Notes: generated from the sequence alone by a model not told the origin. A DNA stretch of 64,000 nt from Streptococcus suis (GCA_022354845.1 CP031970.1:620001-684000), one strand, 5' to 3'; positions 36,937 to 45,295 are shown, numbered from the stretch's first letter. Made by a program: numbers and translations.

Positions 36937-38671
36937 GAAAGCACCACAAAATGTCTTTTGGCGGCTATTGTCCTATGTCAAACCTTATCTATTTCTAACC
37001 ATCGCTGCCTTAAGTTTTTTATTGTTAACCACAGTTATTCGTAGTATCATTCCCTTGCTGGCATCTTATTTCATTGATCATTATGTCCATCAAGTAACAG
37101 ATGGGGTTTTGTTGGTTTTAGGTGGCTATTTTGGTCTGTATATCCTCCAGATGTTGTTTCAGTATATTGGTAATTTTTGGTTTGCTAAGGTTTCTTACAG
37201 TATTGTTCGAGATATTCGCCAGGATGCCTTTTCTAAAATGGAATCTTTGGGGATGGCCTATTTTGATCAAACACCGAGTGGTTCGATTGTATCTCGATTG
37301 ACAAATGATACGGAGAGTATTTCAGAGATGTTTTCTGGGATACTGTCCAGCTTCATTTCCGCTATTTTTGTCGTAGCTGTCACTTTGTATACCATGTTTG
37401 CTCTTGAGTGGAAATTAACCAGCCTCATTGTCCTCTTTTTACCAATCATTTTTATATTGGTGAATATGTATCGAAAAAAAGCAGCACCCGTTGTGGAAAA
37501 AACACGGAGTTTATTGAGTCAAATCAATAGTAAACTTGCTGAGAGTATTGAGGGAATTCGGATTATTCAGGCCTTTAGACAAGAGGAACGTTTATCTGAT
37601 GAGTTTGAAGCTATTAATCAAGAACATCTAGCCTTTGCCAGTCGGTCAATGGCTTTGGATAGCCTGTTTTTGCGACCTGCTCTTTCGCTGATAAAAATAC
37701 TAGCCTATGCTTTTCTAATGACCTATTTTGGCTTGGATTGGTCAGATGCACCGGTTTCCGCAGGACTCATTTATGCTTTTATCCAATATGCCAATCGTTT
37801 ATTTGATCCTCTTTTAGAAGTTACCCAACACTTTTCAACCCTTCAGACTTCTATGGTGTCTGCGGGGCGCGTGTTTACTCTAATGGATCAAACGATTGAG
37901 GAGCCAAGGCAAGAGAGTACGGATGTGCGAATCATTAAAGGTGATATTGTCTTTGAAGATGTGTCATTTTCTTATGATGGCAAGCGGAAAATTTTGGATC
38001 ATGTTTCATTCGAAGTAAAAAAAGGACAAACCATTGCTTTTGTTGGGGCTACAGGATCTGGAAAATCTTCCATAATAAATGTATTTATGCGTTTTTATGA
38101 ATTTCAATCGGGCCGCATCCTTATTGATGGACAAGATATACGTCAATTCGCACCTCACGAATTGCGTTCTAATATTGGGCTTGTATTGCAGGAACCGTTC
38201 TTGTATCATGGAACAATTGCTTCCAACATTCAAATGTATCAAGATATCAGTCAGGATGACATTATTGAAGCTGCTCGTTTTGTTGATGCAGCACCATTTA
38301 TTGAAAAATTACCTAATGGTTACCAACAGCTTGTTACAGAGAGGGGTTCTTCCTTTTCAACTGGGCAACGGCAGTTACTTGCGTTTGCAAGAACCATGGC
38401 TAGCCAGCCCAAGATTTTGATTCTAGACGAAGCGACTGCTAATATTGATTCTGAAACAGAACAGACTGTTCAGCATTCACTTGAAAAAATGAGAAAAGGA
38501 CGTACAACCATTGCAATTGCGCACAGGTTATCAACGATTCAAGATGCAGATTGTATTTACGTTTTAGATAAAGGCAAAATTATTGAATCAGGTAGCCATG
38601 AAGAATTACTAGCCCTCAAGGGAACCTATCATCGGATGTATGAGCTTCAGGCTGGCCAATTGGCACTGTAA
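36926..38671 (+). CDS. Heterodimeric ABC exporter half, catalytic subunit
   Basis: A 581-residue partner of the preceding exporter half. It has six membrane helices and an NBD with Walker A GATGSGKSS, a canonical Walker B with catalytic Glu (ILILDEATANID), but a shifted signature FSTGQRQL instead of LSGGQ. Thus the two subunits together make one full and one degenerate ATP site, as in BmrCD and LmrCD. ATGATG at 36,926/36,929 follows GGAGGAGT and overlaps the first gene, so translation is coupled. There is no MarR-type regulator nearby, unlike the S. suis satAB locus as I recall it. Confidence 0.88.
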   Translation: MMNKKAPQNVFWRLLSYVKPYLFLTIAALSFLLLTTVIRSIIPLLASYFIDHYVHQVTDGVLLVLGGYFGLYILQMLFQYIGNFWFAKVSYSIVRDIRQDAFSKMESLGMAYFDQTPSGSIVSRLTNDTESISEMFSGILSSFISAIFVVAVTLYTMFALEWKLTSLIVLFLPIIFILVNMYRKKAAPVVEKTRSLLSQINSKLAESIEGIRIIQAFRQEERLSDEFEAINQEHLAFASRSMALDSLFLRPALSLIKILAYAFLMTYFGLDWSDAPVSAGLIYAFIQYANRLFDPLLEVTQHFSTLQTSMVSAGRVFTLMDQTIEEPRQESTDVRIIKGDIVFEDVSFSYDGKRKILDHVSFEVKKGQTIAFVGATGSGKSSIINVFMRFYEFQSGRILIDGQDIRQFAPHELRSNIGLVLQEPFLYHGTIASNIQMYQDISQDDIIEAARFVDAAPFIEKLPNGYQQLVTERGSSFSTGQRQLLAFARTMASQPKILILDEATANIDSETEQTVQHSLEKMRKGRTTIAIAHRLSTIQDADCIYVLDKGKIIESGSHEELLALKGTYHRMYELQAGQLAL

Positions 38672-38691
38672 TTAAATCCGTAGGAGGTATT

Positions 38692-39369
38692 ATGATGACT
38701 CAACCACATATCCCATCAGTCATGTCTGATTTACGACAAGATATTGTTCAAATGCCCGAAGTCATAAAAGAATGTAGTGGCATTCGCATTTATGGTCGTC
38801 GCATTCGTTCCATCTTATTTACCACCGATGTTTCAATTATTGCGAATCATAATGCGGATGCCATTCTAGCGGTTTATCCCTTTACTCCAGTTCCTGCCAT
38901 TATTAAGAGTATCATGATGGTTGCTTCTGTACCTGTTCTGGCTGGCGTGGGTGGTGGCTTAACAACTGGTGTGCGTTCGGCTAATATGAGCTTATTGTCT
39001 GAATCAGAGGGAGCCTATGCTGTTGTTGTAAATGGCCCAACTACTGTTGAAACAATTGAGGAAATCAATAAGGTCATCGATATTCCCATTATTTATACAG
39101 TTGTTTCAGATAAATCTGATATCAAATCTCGGATTGAAGCGGGGGTTGATATCTTGAATGTTTCATGTGGTGTTGAAACCCCGAAAGTTGTAGAAAAAAT
39201 TCGGAAAGAGTATCCCGATTTTCCTATCATGGCAACTGGTGGACCAACCGAAGAATGCATTCGTCAAGTTATAGCAGCTGGAGCAAATGCCATTACCTAT
39301 ACCGCCCCAAGTAATGGGGAATTGTTCAAAGGAAAAATGGAAAAATACCGTAAACATGCAGCAGACTAA
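38692..39369 (+). CDS. TIM-barrel protein of unknown function (annotated 'hydrolase' in streptococci)
   Basis: A 225-residue protein with the pattern of a (beta/alpha)8 barrel: repeated strand ends such as VPVLAGVGGG, IPIIYTVV, DILNVSCG, FPIMATGG and AITYTAPS. The ATGGPT and AGANAITYT segments look like a phosphate-binding site of the kind in ThiG, NanE and related barrels. I do not recognise a proven reaction. It follows the ABC exporter by 20 nt with a TAGGAGG site, so it may be in the same operon, and ends just before tRNA-Arg. Confidence 0.7.
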   Translation: MMTQPHIPSVMSDLRQDIVQMPEVIKECSGIRIYGRRIRSILFTTDVSIIANHNADAILAVYPFTPVPAIIKSIMMVASVPVLAGVGGGLTTGVRSANMSLLSESEGAYAVVVNGPTTVETIEEINKVIDIPIIYTVVSDKSDIKSRIEAGVDILNVSCGVETPKVVEKIRKEYPDFPIMATGGPTEECIRQVIAAGANAITYTAPSNGELFKGKMEKYRKHAAD

Positions 39370-39422
39370 AACAGTCTCAGTCTTGCATTCTGTCCTTTTC
39401 TGAGTTACAATAGAAAGGCAGA

Positions 39423-39494
39423 CTTCCCTTAGTTAAATGGATATAACAAATTCCTCCTAAGAATTAGTTGCAGGTTCGATTCCTGCAGGGGAGA
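39423..39494 (+). tRNA. tRNA-Arg (anticodon CCU)
   Basis: A 72-nt cloverleaf: acceptor CTTCCCT/AGGGGAG, D-stem GTTA/TAAC, anticodon stem AATTC/GAATT with loop CTCCTAA (anticodon CCT, reads AGG), T-stem GCAGG/CCTGC with loop TTCGATT, discriminator A; CCA is not encoded. The gene is the target of a decayed integrase just downstream. Confidence 0.96.
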
Positions 39495-39506
39495 TAGAAA
39501 TACAGA

Positions 39507-39533
39507 AAAAACCCTTGATACACAAGGGTTTTT
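39507..39533. terminator. Hairpin between tRNA-Arg and the integrase relic
   Basis: An 11-bp stem AAAAACCCTTG/CAAGGGTTTTT with a 5-nt loop; it can terminate from both sides. Confidence 0.8.
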
Positions 39534-40368
39534 AACTTTCTTGCCCCGAATTCGCCCCAAATTTTTCCATTAAATTTCTGACTTTGTCGAATGATTGTTC
39601 TTGTTTGGCCTTAAATAAGTGCGAATATGTTTTCAATGTTTCAGTTGCATCCTTGTGTCCAACTAACTTGACAATGGTCACAACGTCCACATCATGATAG
39701 ATTAGCCAGCTAACGTAGGTATGACGCAAGCCATGTACATTAAATGTTTGACGTGTCTTTTTCTTTAAAATTTTATTTTCGCCAGTCCCGGTCAATTTGG
39801 TAAATAATCTTTTATCTGGATTGTCTATATATCCAACTTTCATGTACTCGTCGTATACTTTCAGCCACTCGCTATCAAACGGCATATCTCGTTCTGATTG
39901 CGGATTCTTAGTAGGTCCCCAACCTTTCTTCTTTCCGTAAACTTTGTAAGTCCTGCGGATTTGTAAACACATATTTTCGCGGTCAACGATAGGTTCTGTA
40001 ATGCCGGTTGCTTCCGAAAATCGCAAACCCGTCTTTCCAATTGTGTACAGGAAGAAGTGGGACTGGTACTTGATTGTCTTTCGATAATCTGTGATTAATT
40101 GTTCATATTCATCTAGTTCTAAATAATTGTCTTCTTCTCTTTTGGACTCGATATCGGAGAAAACTTTGACAATTTCGGTAAAATCTTTTTTTAAAATACC
40201 TTGATGGAAAGCAACTTAAATTGATGCCCTTATATGCGAATTGAACCTTTTGACACTATCTTTCACATAACATTTTGCCAGTTCGTTTATAATGTTTTGA
40301 TAGGAAGTAGCATTTATCTTTGAGAGTTTCGTTTCAGGGAAATATTTAGTAATTAGTTGTCGAGACAT
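39532..40368 (-). pseudogene. Tyrosine integrase relic at tRNA-Arg
   Basis: The C-terminal 164 codons (39,532-40,026) keep the catalytic domain: TGLRFSEATG with the first Arg, HGLRHTYVSWL (His-x-x-Arg), VGHKDATETLKTYSH with the last His and Tyr. Upstream the frame continues through VAFHQGILKKDFTEIV back to an in-frame TAA at about 40,217, then further through SKINATSYQNIINELAK to about 40,368, where the homology stops. The DNA-binding N-terminus is missing. So the gene has a nonsense codon and a deleted 5' end. It points away from the tRNA as expected for an element that integrated into the tRNA 3' end. The relic cannot be active. Confidence 0.85.
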
Positions 40369-40589
40369 TGGTTGTGGGATATGATGATGAACAAGATGCC
40401 AGAGTTGCAGCAGATAAAATCAGTAGGCTTATAGTGGTAATTTTTTTCATTGTATACTCCTGCGCTTTCGCTTTGGTCATACTAGGTCTTTCAGGAATGC
40501 TAATCATTGGCTATTGCATTTACAAGGGCACAATAAATATTCAAAAAGTGGTTAACCGCCTAGAGGTTACCATTGAAGCGAATTCATAA
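40368..40589 (+). pseudogene. Truncated membrane-protein fragment of the lost element
   Basis: An open frame of 73 codons starting from a TTG without a ribosome site. It reads into a basic/acidic stretch (DDEQDARVAADKISR), about two hydrophobic segments (residues 21-52) and a polar tail. It starts at exactly the point where the integrase homology ends, so both look cut at one deletion junction. No family is recognised. Confidence 0.45.
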
Positions 40590-40614
40590 TACTATATATA
40601 TAATAAAACTACAA

Positions 40615-40661
40615 AAAACGCATAAAATCAAGCTTGGTTGGAAGACGATTTTATGCGTTTT
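40615..40661. terminator. Bidirectional terminator before the CLC gene
   Basis: A perfect 15-bp stem (40,615-40,629 with 40,647-40,661) with a 17-nt loop, A-rich left and T-rich right flank. Between it and 40,748 I see no gene. Confidence 0.85.
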
Positions 40662-40748
40662 ACTTTTCATGGCAATATCAGCTTATTTTGGGAACTTGGT
40701 ATTTATGCATATTTGGTGTTAATGCATATAATATGTATTCTCTTCCAT

Positions 40749-41933
40749 TTATCTCACTTGCATTCCATAAATGGTTTGCTTTCGATTGACAAAATACGCT
40801 ATGATAAGTACGGGTATTGCGTATTGGATGATACTACTTCCGAACACTTCGTATCCAATAAAAATAGGAGCTAGTAAGGTATTGGTGGCTGTTCCAAATA
40901 CGGCACAATACCCAAGGGCTGCAGCAAGTTCAGTTGGTAGACCTAGTAATCCTGCTAAAACAGCCCCAGAACTTGCTCCAATCGCAAAGAGTGGGGTAAC
41001 TTCGCCCCCTTGAAAACCTGCAGCCAAACAAAGACAGGTGAGTAGGAGTTTTAGTAGCCAATCGTAAGCAAACACCTGTTCCCCAGCTAAACTTGCATCG
41101 ATCAAATTGGTTCCTAAACCAGTATAACGACCTTGATGGAAGAAAAATAGTAGAACGGTCAGTCCAACTCCCATGATAGCTATTTTAATGTAAGGATTTG
41201 GAAGCCATCGAGTTGAGATGCTTTTTGATTGCGTCAAAAACCAGGCGAATAAATTGCCGATGAAACCGAAGCAAAGGGCAATAAATAGCCATTTAAAACT
41301 ATCTGTAAACTGGAATGAAAAAGATGAAATAGTGTGGGAAAATTTCTCTAATCCCAATAAATGGGAAGTAGTAGAAGCTGTGAAGGCGGCAACTAGACAA
41401 TAGGGGAGACTAGTCCAAGAATATTGGCCAACGATTAAAACCTCAATGGCAAAGAAACCAGCAGCCAATGGTGTTTGAAATAGCCCTGCAAAACCTGCGG
41501 CCATACCAATCTTTGTTATCATGTCTTTTGGCAAGTGTGTGAAACCATGTTTTTTTAACCAGTGTGAGAGACTGGCTCCAAGTTGGACAGCTACCCCCTC
41601 GCGACCAACGGAAGCGCCAAAAAGATGACTGAGCCAAGTTGTAGCGATGATGAGCGGAATGAGAACTGGAGAAATTTGTACTATCTCCCCTTGTCCAGCT
41701 TTGAATACTAAGCCCATACCTGCTTGAACTTCCCTCCCCCATTTTTGATAAATGAAAATAATCAGCACCCCTACAAGTGGCAGAAAGGGGATTAGATATA
41801 TAAAATATTCAGATCGTAAGTCTCCAACCCCTAGTAGAATTTTCCCAAAAAGTGTGGTGATAATTCCTGCACCGACTCCAATTAAGCAAGAAAAGAAAAG
41901 GAGTTGGATGGCATGTTTCATCTTATTACTCAT
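40749..41933 (-). CDS. CLC-type antiporter, probable fluoride exporter (CLC-F)
   Basis: A 394-residue CLC protein with about ten membrane helices. The first anion motif reads QAGMGLVF and not the GSGIP of chloride CLCs; the gating Glu is in VGREGVAVQ; the third motif is GGEVTPLFAIGA. From memory, GMGL/GNNL in place of GSGIP together with GREG[T/V] and GGEVTPLF mark the CLC-F group that exports fluoride in exchange for protons. It overlaps the chorismate mutase gene by 8 nt; in other streptococci that gene is followed by fluoride exporters (CrcB or CLC-F). I would not call it a chloride channel. Confidence 0.8.
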   Translation of the reverse strand: MSNKMKHAIQLLFFSCLIGVGAGIITTLFGKILLGVGDLRSEYFIYLIPFLPLVGVLIIFIYQKWGREVQAGMGLVFKAGQGEIVQISPVLIPLIIATTWLSHLFGASVGREGVAVQLGASLSHWLKKHGFTHLPKDMITKIGMAAGFAGLFQTPLAAGFFAIEVLIVGQYSWTSLPYCLVAAFTASTTSHLLGLEKFSHTISSFSFQFTDSFKWLFIALCFGFIGNLFAWFLTQSKSISTRWLPNPYIKIAIMGVGLTVLLFFFHQGRYTGLGTNLIDASLAGEQVFAYDWLLKLLLTCLCLAAGFQGGEVTPLFAIGASSGAVLAGLLGLPTELAAALGYCAVFGTATNTLLAPIFIGYEVFGSSIIQYAIPVLIIAYFVNRKQTIYGMQVR

Positions 41934-42201
41934 GATTCGCTAATTTGGAAGATTGATATGCTCTTGATTGGGCTATCATATCACTAAAGGTCGCTTGAAT
42001 AGCAGAGCGGTAATCATCCTTTTGGACTAATTTTCCAACTCTTTCAAGAACAGCTTTTTCTCGGTTGGTATCCAAAACAGGCTTACCTGTTGCTCGTTTG
42101 TAGGCTGCGACTTGATCAACAAGCTCCATTCGTTTTTCCAATAGTGCAACAAGTTCCTCATCAAGCTGATTAATTTGTGAACGAATCATATCTAAATCCA
42201 T
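41926..42201 (-). CDS. Chorismate mutase, AroQ class
   Basis: A 91-residue all-helical AroQ-type chorismate mutase. The long first helix has IRSQINQLDEELVALLEKRMELVDQVAAYK with the conserved Arg and Lys, and NREKAVLERV provides another active-site Arg/Glu. It converts chorismate to prephenate for Phe/Tyr synthesis. The gene has a GGAGGAG site and an extended -10 promoter at 42,243-42,238, and is cotranscribed with the CLC gene. Confidence 0.9.
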   Translation of the reverse strand: MDLDMIRSQINQLDEELVALLEKRMELVDQVAAYKRATGKPVLDTNREKAVLERVGKLVQKDDYRSAIQATFSDMIAQSRAYQSSKLANHE

Positions 42202-42237
42202 TATTTACTCCTCCAGAGATTGTTTCAGTTGGTTTTT

Positions 42238-42274
42238 AGTATAGCAAAAAACAAGGCGAAAAACCAGCCTTGTT
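42238..42274 (-). promoter_or_regulatory. rpsN terminator fused to the chorismate mutase promoter
   Basis: On the minus strand, AACAAGGC (42,274-42,267) pairs with GCCTTGTT (42,257-42,250); the T-run leads into TG-C-TATACT (42,246-42,238), an extended -10 for the mutase-CLC pair. Confidence 0.75.
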
Positions 42275-42282
42275 AAGAATGT

Positions 42283-42552
42283 TTACCAACTTGCTTTTTT
42301 AACCCCAGGGAGTTGACCAAGATGGGCTATTTCACGGAAAGTAATTCGACTCACACCGAATTTTCGCATATAAGCATGCGGACGGCCATCTGTCCGGTCT
42401 CGGTATTTCAGTCGATTTGGATTTGAGTCGCGAGGCAATTTTCTGAGTGCTTGGTAGTCACCTTTTTCTTTGAGACTTTTTCGCAAATCTGCATAACGTT
42501 CGATTAGTTCCAACTGCCTCTGATAGCGGGCCATTTTTGATTTTTTAGCCAT
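42283..42552 (-). CDS. rpsN: 30S ribosomal protein S14, zinc-independent paralog
   Basis: An 89-residue S14 without the CxxC zinc ribbon: it starts [20 protein letters not shown] and the middle has [20 protein letters not shown], with no cysteine. This longer 'C-minus' form replaces the zinc-binding S14 (in the spc operon, not in this window) when zinc is scarce. The upstream region has a perfect AdcR-type box over the promoter, which fits control by zinc. A ribosome site AAAAGGAGA precedes the start. Confidence 0.93.
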   Translation of the reverse strand: MAKKSKMARYQRQLELIERYADLRKSLKEKGDYQALRKLPRDSNPNRLKYRDRTDGRPHAYMRKFGVSRITFREIAHLGQLPGVKKASW

Positions 42553-42575
42553 AAAATTCTCCTTTTCCTAAAAAC

Positions 42576-42615
42576 TTAACCAGTTAATTATATATCAAAA
42601 AAATAAAGATTGCAA
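42576..42615 (-). promoter_or_regulatory. rpsN promoter with a perfect AdcR-type operator
   Basis: On the minus strand, TTGCAA (42,615-42,610), 17 nt, TATAAT (42,592-42,587). The 12-bp site TTAACCAGTTAA (42,576-42,587) matches the AdcR consensus TTAACYRGTTAA at all positions and directly abuts the -10, 24 nt before the start codon. Confidence 0.85.
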
Positions 42616-42643
42616 ACAATAGGTGTACAATCTTATTAATAGG

Positions 42644-42684
42644 CTAAAAAAACAGACCAGACCTATTGATAAGCCAGTCTGTTT
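42644..42684 (-). terminator. Flavodoxin terminator
   Basis: On the minus strand, AAACAGAC (42,684-42,677) pairs with GTCTGTTT (42,657-42,650), and a T-run follows. Confidence 0.78.
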
Positions 42685-42689
42685 GTCAA

Positions 42690-43151
42690 TTAATTCAAAG
42701 TATCTAATTTTGCAGCAAGGTCTGTTGCAAATTGCTCAAGATTAACAATATCCTCATCTTCAGCTGCAAGGTCTACCTTGACATTTTCAGCACCCTTAGT
42801 TGCACCACGTGAACCCAACATGACATCAAAGTCATCTACTGCACTACAGAAGTCATCATAGAAGGTATCACCAGAACCGCAAACACCGTAGACCTTACCA
42901 GTCAAATCTAAGTCAGCTAGGTCAGCATAGAAATCAACAATTTCATCTGGAAGTTCACCATCACCACCATACGAATAGGTATAGCTAGCTACAACAATAA
43001 GGTCTGCATCCAAAATATCTTCTGTTTCAATAGTCGTACATTCATGTACCTGTACTTCAACGCCCAACTCTTCTAGCTTACTGGCGACGATGTCAGCAAT
43101 TTCTTCTGTGTTACCAGTCATACTAGCGTAAACTATTTTTGCTAGTGCCAT
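42690..43151 (-). CDS. Flavodoxin
   Basis: A 153-residue, acidic, short-chain flavodoxin that carries electrons with FMN. The phosphate loop is YASMTGNTEEIAD (about 7-19); VVASYTYSYGGDGELPD and VCGSGDTFYDDFC frame the flavin ring. The ATG at 43,151 has a GGAGGAAAT site; a longer frame upstream lacks one. The gene is divergent from the DHH phosphodiesterase gene. The partner proteins are not evident; flavodoxins are often essential in streptococci. Confidence 0.92.
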   Translation of the reverse strand: MALAKIVYASMTGNTEEIADIVASKLEELGVEVQVHECTTIETEDILDADLIVVASYTYSYGGDGELPDEIVDFYADLADLDLTGKVYGVCGSGDTFYDDFCSAVDDFDVMLGSRGATKGAENVKVDLAAEDEDIVNLEQFATDLAAKLDTLN

Positions 43152-43245
43152 AATTTCCTCCAAATTACATAGTAATTCCATTATACCACACACCCATCAT
43201 TTTCAAAAGGGGAAGTTTATGCTAAAATGATGAAAAGGAGTTGCT

Positions 43246-44190
43246 ATGACAATTTACAGTAAAATTATTGAAAAAATTCACGAATATGACACGATTATTA
43301 TTCATCGACATAAAAGACCAGATCCGGATGCAATAGGTAGTCAAGTTGGCTTACAAAAACTCTTGCAGAAGAATTTTCCTGAAAAAACCATCAAGGTAAC
43401 CGGTTTTGAGGAACCGAATCTTGCTTGGATGGCAGGAATGGACGTAGTTGCAGACCAAGACTATCAAGGAGTCTTAGTAATCGTGACAGACACTGCCAAT
43501 ACGGCGCGTGTGGATGACGACCGTTATACTCAAGGAGATTTCTTGATAAAAATCGATCATCACCCCAATGAAGAGCCTTATGGTGACCTGCTCTGGGTCA
43601 ATACGGAAGCCAGCTCATGCAGTGAAATGATTACGGAACTAGCCATCCAAAGCCAACTTGAACTCGATGGAGAGATTGCTCGTCTACTCTATGCAGGCAT
43701 TGTGGGCGATACAGGCCGCTTTCTCTATCCAGCAACCAGCTCGCGCACCTTTGAAATTGTTGCTCGTCTCCGCCAAGAAGATTTTGACTTTGCAAGGATG
43801 TCTCGCCAGATGGATACCATTGATTTCAAGATTGCCAAGTTGACAGGTTACGTCTACGACAACTTGGAAGTGGATGAACATGGTGCGGCACGTGTCGTTT
43901 TGACACAGGATATTCTCGAAAAATATGGGGTGACCGATGCGGATACTTCCTTTATCGTAGGTGCACCAGGACGAATTGGAGTCGTTCAATCTTGGGGGAT
44001 TTTTGTGGAACAAACTGACGGAAATTACAGAGTCCGTTTGCGCAGTAAGTATCTTCCAATCAACGAGATTGCCAAACGCCACGATGGCGGTGGCCACCCA
44101 CTAGCAAGTGGTGCTAACTCTTATTCACTCTCCGAAAATGAGCAAATATACCAAGAAATCCAAGAGGTAGTGAGGAATGCAAGCAAGTAG
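43246..44190 (+). CDS. DHH-DHHA1 phosphodiesterase (Pde2/NrnA-like)
   Basis: A 314-residue two-domain phosphoesterase. The DHH metal motifs are RHKRPDPDAIGSQ (about 22-34), TDTANTARVDD, KIDHHPNEEP and GDTGRF; the DHHA1 domain ends with KRHDGGGHPLASGA. Such enzymes hydrolyse pApA and nanoRNAs; the streptococcal Pde2 converts pApA, the product of c-di-AMP breakdown, to AMP. In pneumococcus this gene also lies beside a flavodoxin and chorismate mutase (from memory), which supports orthology with pde2. The last 14 nt overlap apbE. Confidence 0.87.
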   Translation: MTIYSKIIEKIHEYDTIIIHRHKRPDPDAIGSQVGLQKLLQKNFPEKTIKVTGFEEPNLAWMAGMDVVADQDYQGVLVIVTDTANTARVDDDRYTQGDFLIKIDHHPNEEPYGDLLWVNTEASSCSEMITELAIQSQLELDGEIARLLYAGIVGDTGRFLYPATSSRTFEIVARLRQEDFDFARMSRQMDTIDFKIAKLTGYVYDNLEVDEHGAARVVLTQDILEKYGVTDADTSFIVGAPGRIGVVQSWGIFVEQTDGNYRVRLRSKYLPINEIAKRHDGGGHPLASGANSYSLSENEQIYQEIQEVVRNASK

Positions 44191-45205
44191 TCGCTCCCTT
44201 CGGCTTATGGGAACCATCATTGAAACCAGAATATGGCATCCTCAGGCACAACCGATTTTGGATCAGGTAGAAGAGCTTCTCTATCTCTACAAGGATCGTT
44301 TTTCTGCTAATGACTTGACCTCTGAATTAATGGAGGTCAACCTCAATGCTGGTGTTCAGGCGGTTCCTGTTGCCGATGACCTGTATGAATTGATTACATT
44401 GGGCAAAGAACATAGTCTGGCTCAGGGATCTTTTTTGAATATTACCATTGGTCCCCTTGTGCAAAGCTGGCGGATTGGTTTTAGCGATGCCAAACTTCCA
44501 ACTCAAGAAATGATCAGTGAAAAACTCCAACTCATCAATCCAAGGGACATTGAATTGGATGACCAAGAGCACACAGTCTATTTAAGAAAAGAAGGCATGG
44601 CGATTGATTTGGGTGCTCTTGCTAAAGGATATGTAGCAGATAAGATTGTCGACTTCTTGAAAAGAATAGGTGTGGAAGCTGGATTGATTAACCTGGGTGG
44701 CAATGTCCTGACCTTTGGTCAAGCTTCTCACAATCCAGATGGATATTGGCGAATTGGTATACAGGATCCTCAGAAACCACGTGGTGAAAATGCCCTCGTT
44801 CTAAAAATAGGAGAAGAATCGGTTGTCACCTCTGGTATTTACGAAAGAACCCTAACCGTGAATGGAAAGACCTATCATCATATTTTGAGTCCTGAGACTG
44901 GCTATCCAATCGAGTCGCAGCTGGCTAGTTTGACCATTGTGTCCAAACGATCCGTTGATGGTGAGATTTGGACAACTCGACTGTTTGGTCAAGAAATGAC
45001 TCGGATTTATAAGATGGTAGAGGAAACTGATGGTATCGAGGCGGTTTTGATTGGGCTTGATGGCAGGATTCTAGTGACTTCAGGGCTTTCTGAGAAAGTT
45101 CTTGCCGGTAAAGAAAGGGTTTCTGATAGCTTGGGCAGTCCTTCAAGAGGGGGATTTGGGGCAAGGGTCACTTCTGATGTAGCTTCGGGTGCATCAGCAC
45201 TTTAG
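44177..45205 (+). CDS. apbE: FAD:protein FMN transferase, ApbE family
   Basis: A 342-residue ApbE-type flavin transferase that attaches FMN to Thr/Ser of target proteins. The FAD/Mg motifs AIDLGALAKGYVADKI, INLGGNVLTFG, and SVVTSGIYERTLTVNG are present, with HHILSPETGYPI near the metal site. There is no signal peptide, so it would act inside the cell. After the usual family end (TSGL, about residue 304) there is a 38-residue Ser/Gly/Ala/Arg-rich tail without family resemblance, perhaps from a lost stop. It overlaps the Pde2-like gene by 14 nt. Confidence 0.87.
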   Translation: MQASSRSLRLMGTIIETRIWHPQAQPILDQVEELLYLYKDRFSANDLTSELMEVNLNAGVQAVPVADDLYELITLGKEHSLAQGSFLNITIGPLVQSWRIGFSDAKLPTQEMISEKLQLINPRDIELDDQEHTVYLRKEGMAIDLGALAKGYVADKIVDFLKRIGVEAGLINLGGNVLTFGQASHNPDGYWRIGIQDPQKPRGENALVLKIGEESVVTSGIYERTLTVNGKTYHHILSPETGYPIESQLASLTIVSKRSVDGEIWTTRLFGQEMTRIYKMVEETDGIEAVLIGLDGRILVTSGLSEKVLAGKERVSDSLGSPSRGGFGARVTSDVASGASAL

Positions 45206-45295
45206 TTTTTGGGAGTTTTTGGAATAACCTAAAATAGTTAAAAATTGGTTTAAAAGACTTGCCAGAAGGAAAAATTTTTGGTAGAATTAAATGGT

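Noticed and set aside
35197..38671. Assignment of the exporter pair as satAB (fluoroquinolone efflux)
   Set aside because: The neighbouring MarR-type regulator gene that I associate with satAB is missing, and sequence features alone do not separate the heterodimeric drug exporters.
42202..42282. A fluoride riboswitch before the chorismate mutase-CLC pair
   Set aside because: Only about 40 nt lie between the promoter and the start codon, and I see no GGNGAUGG-type core.
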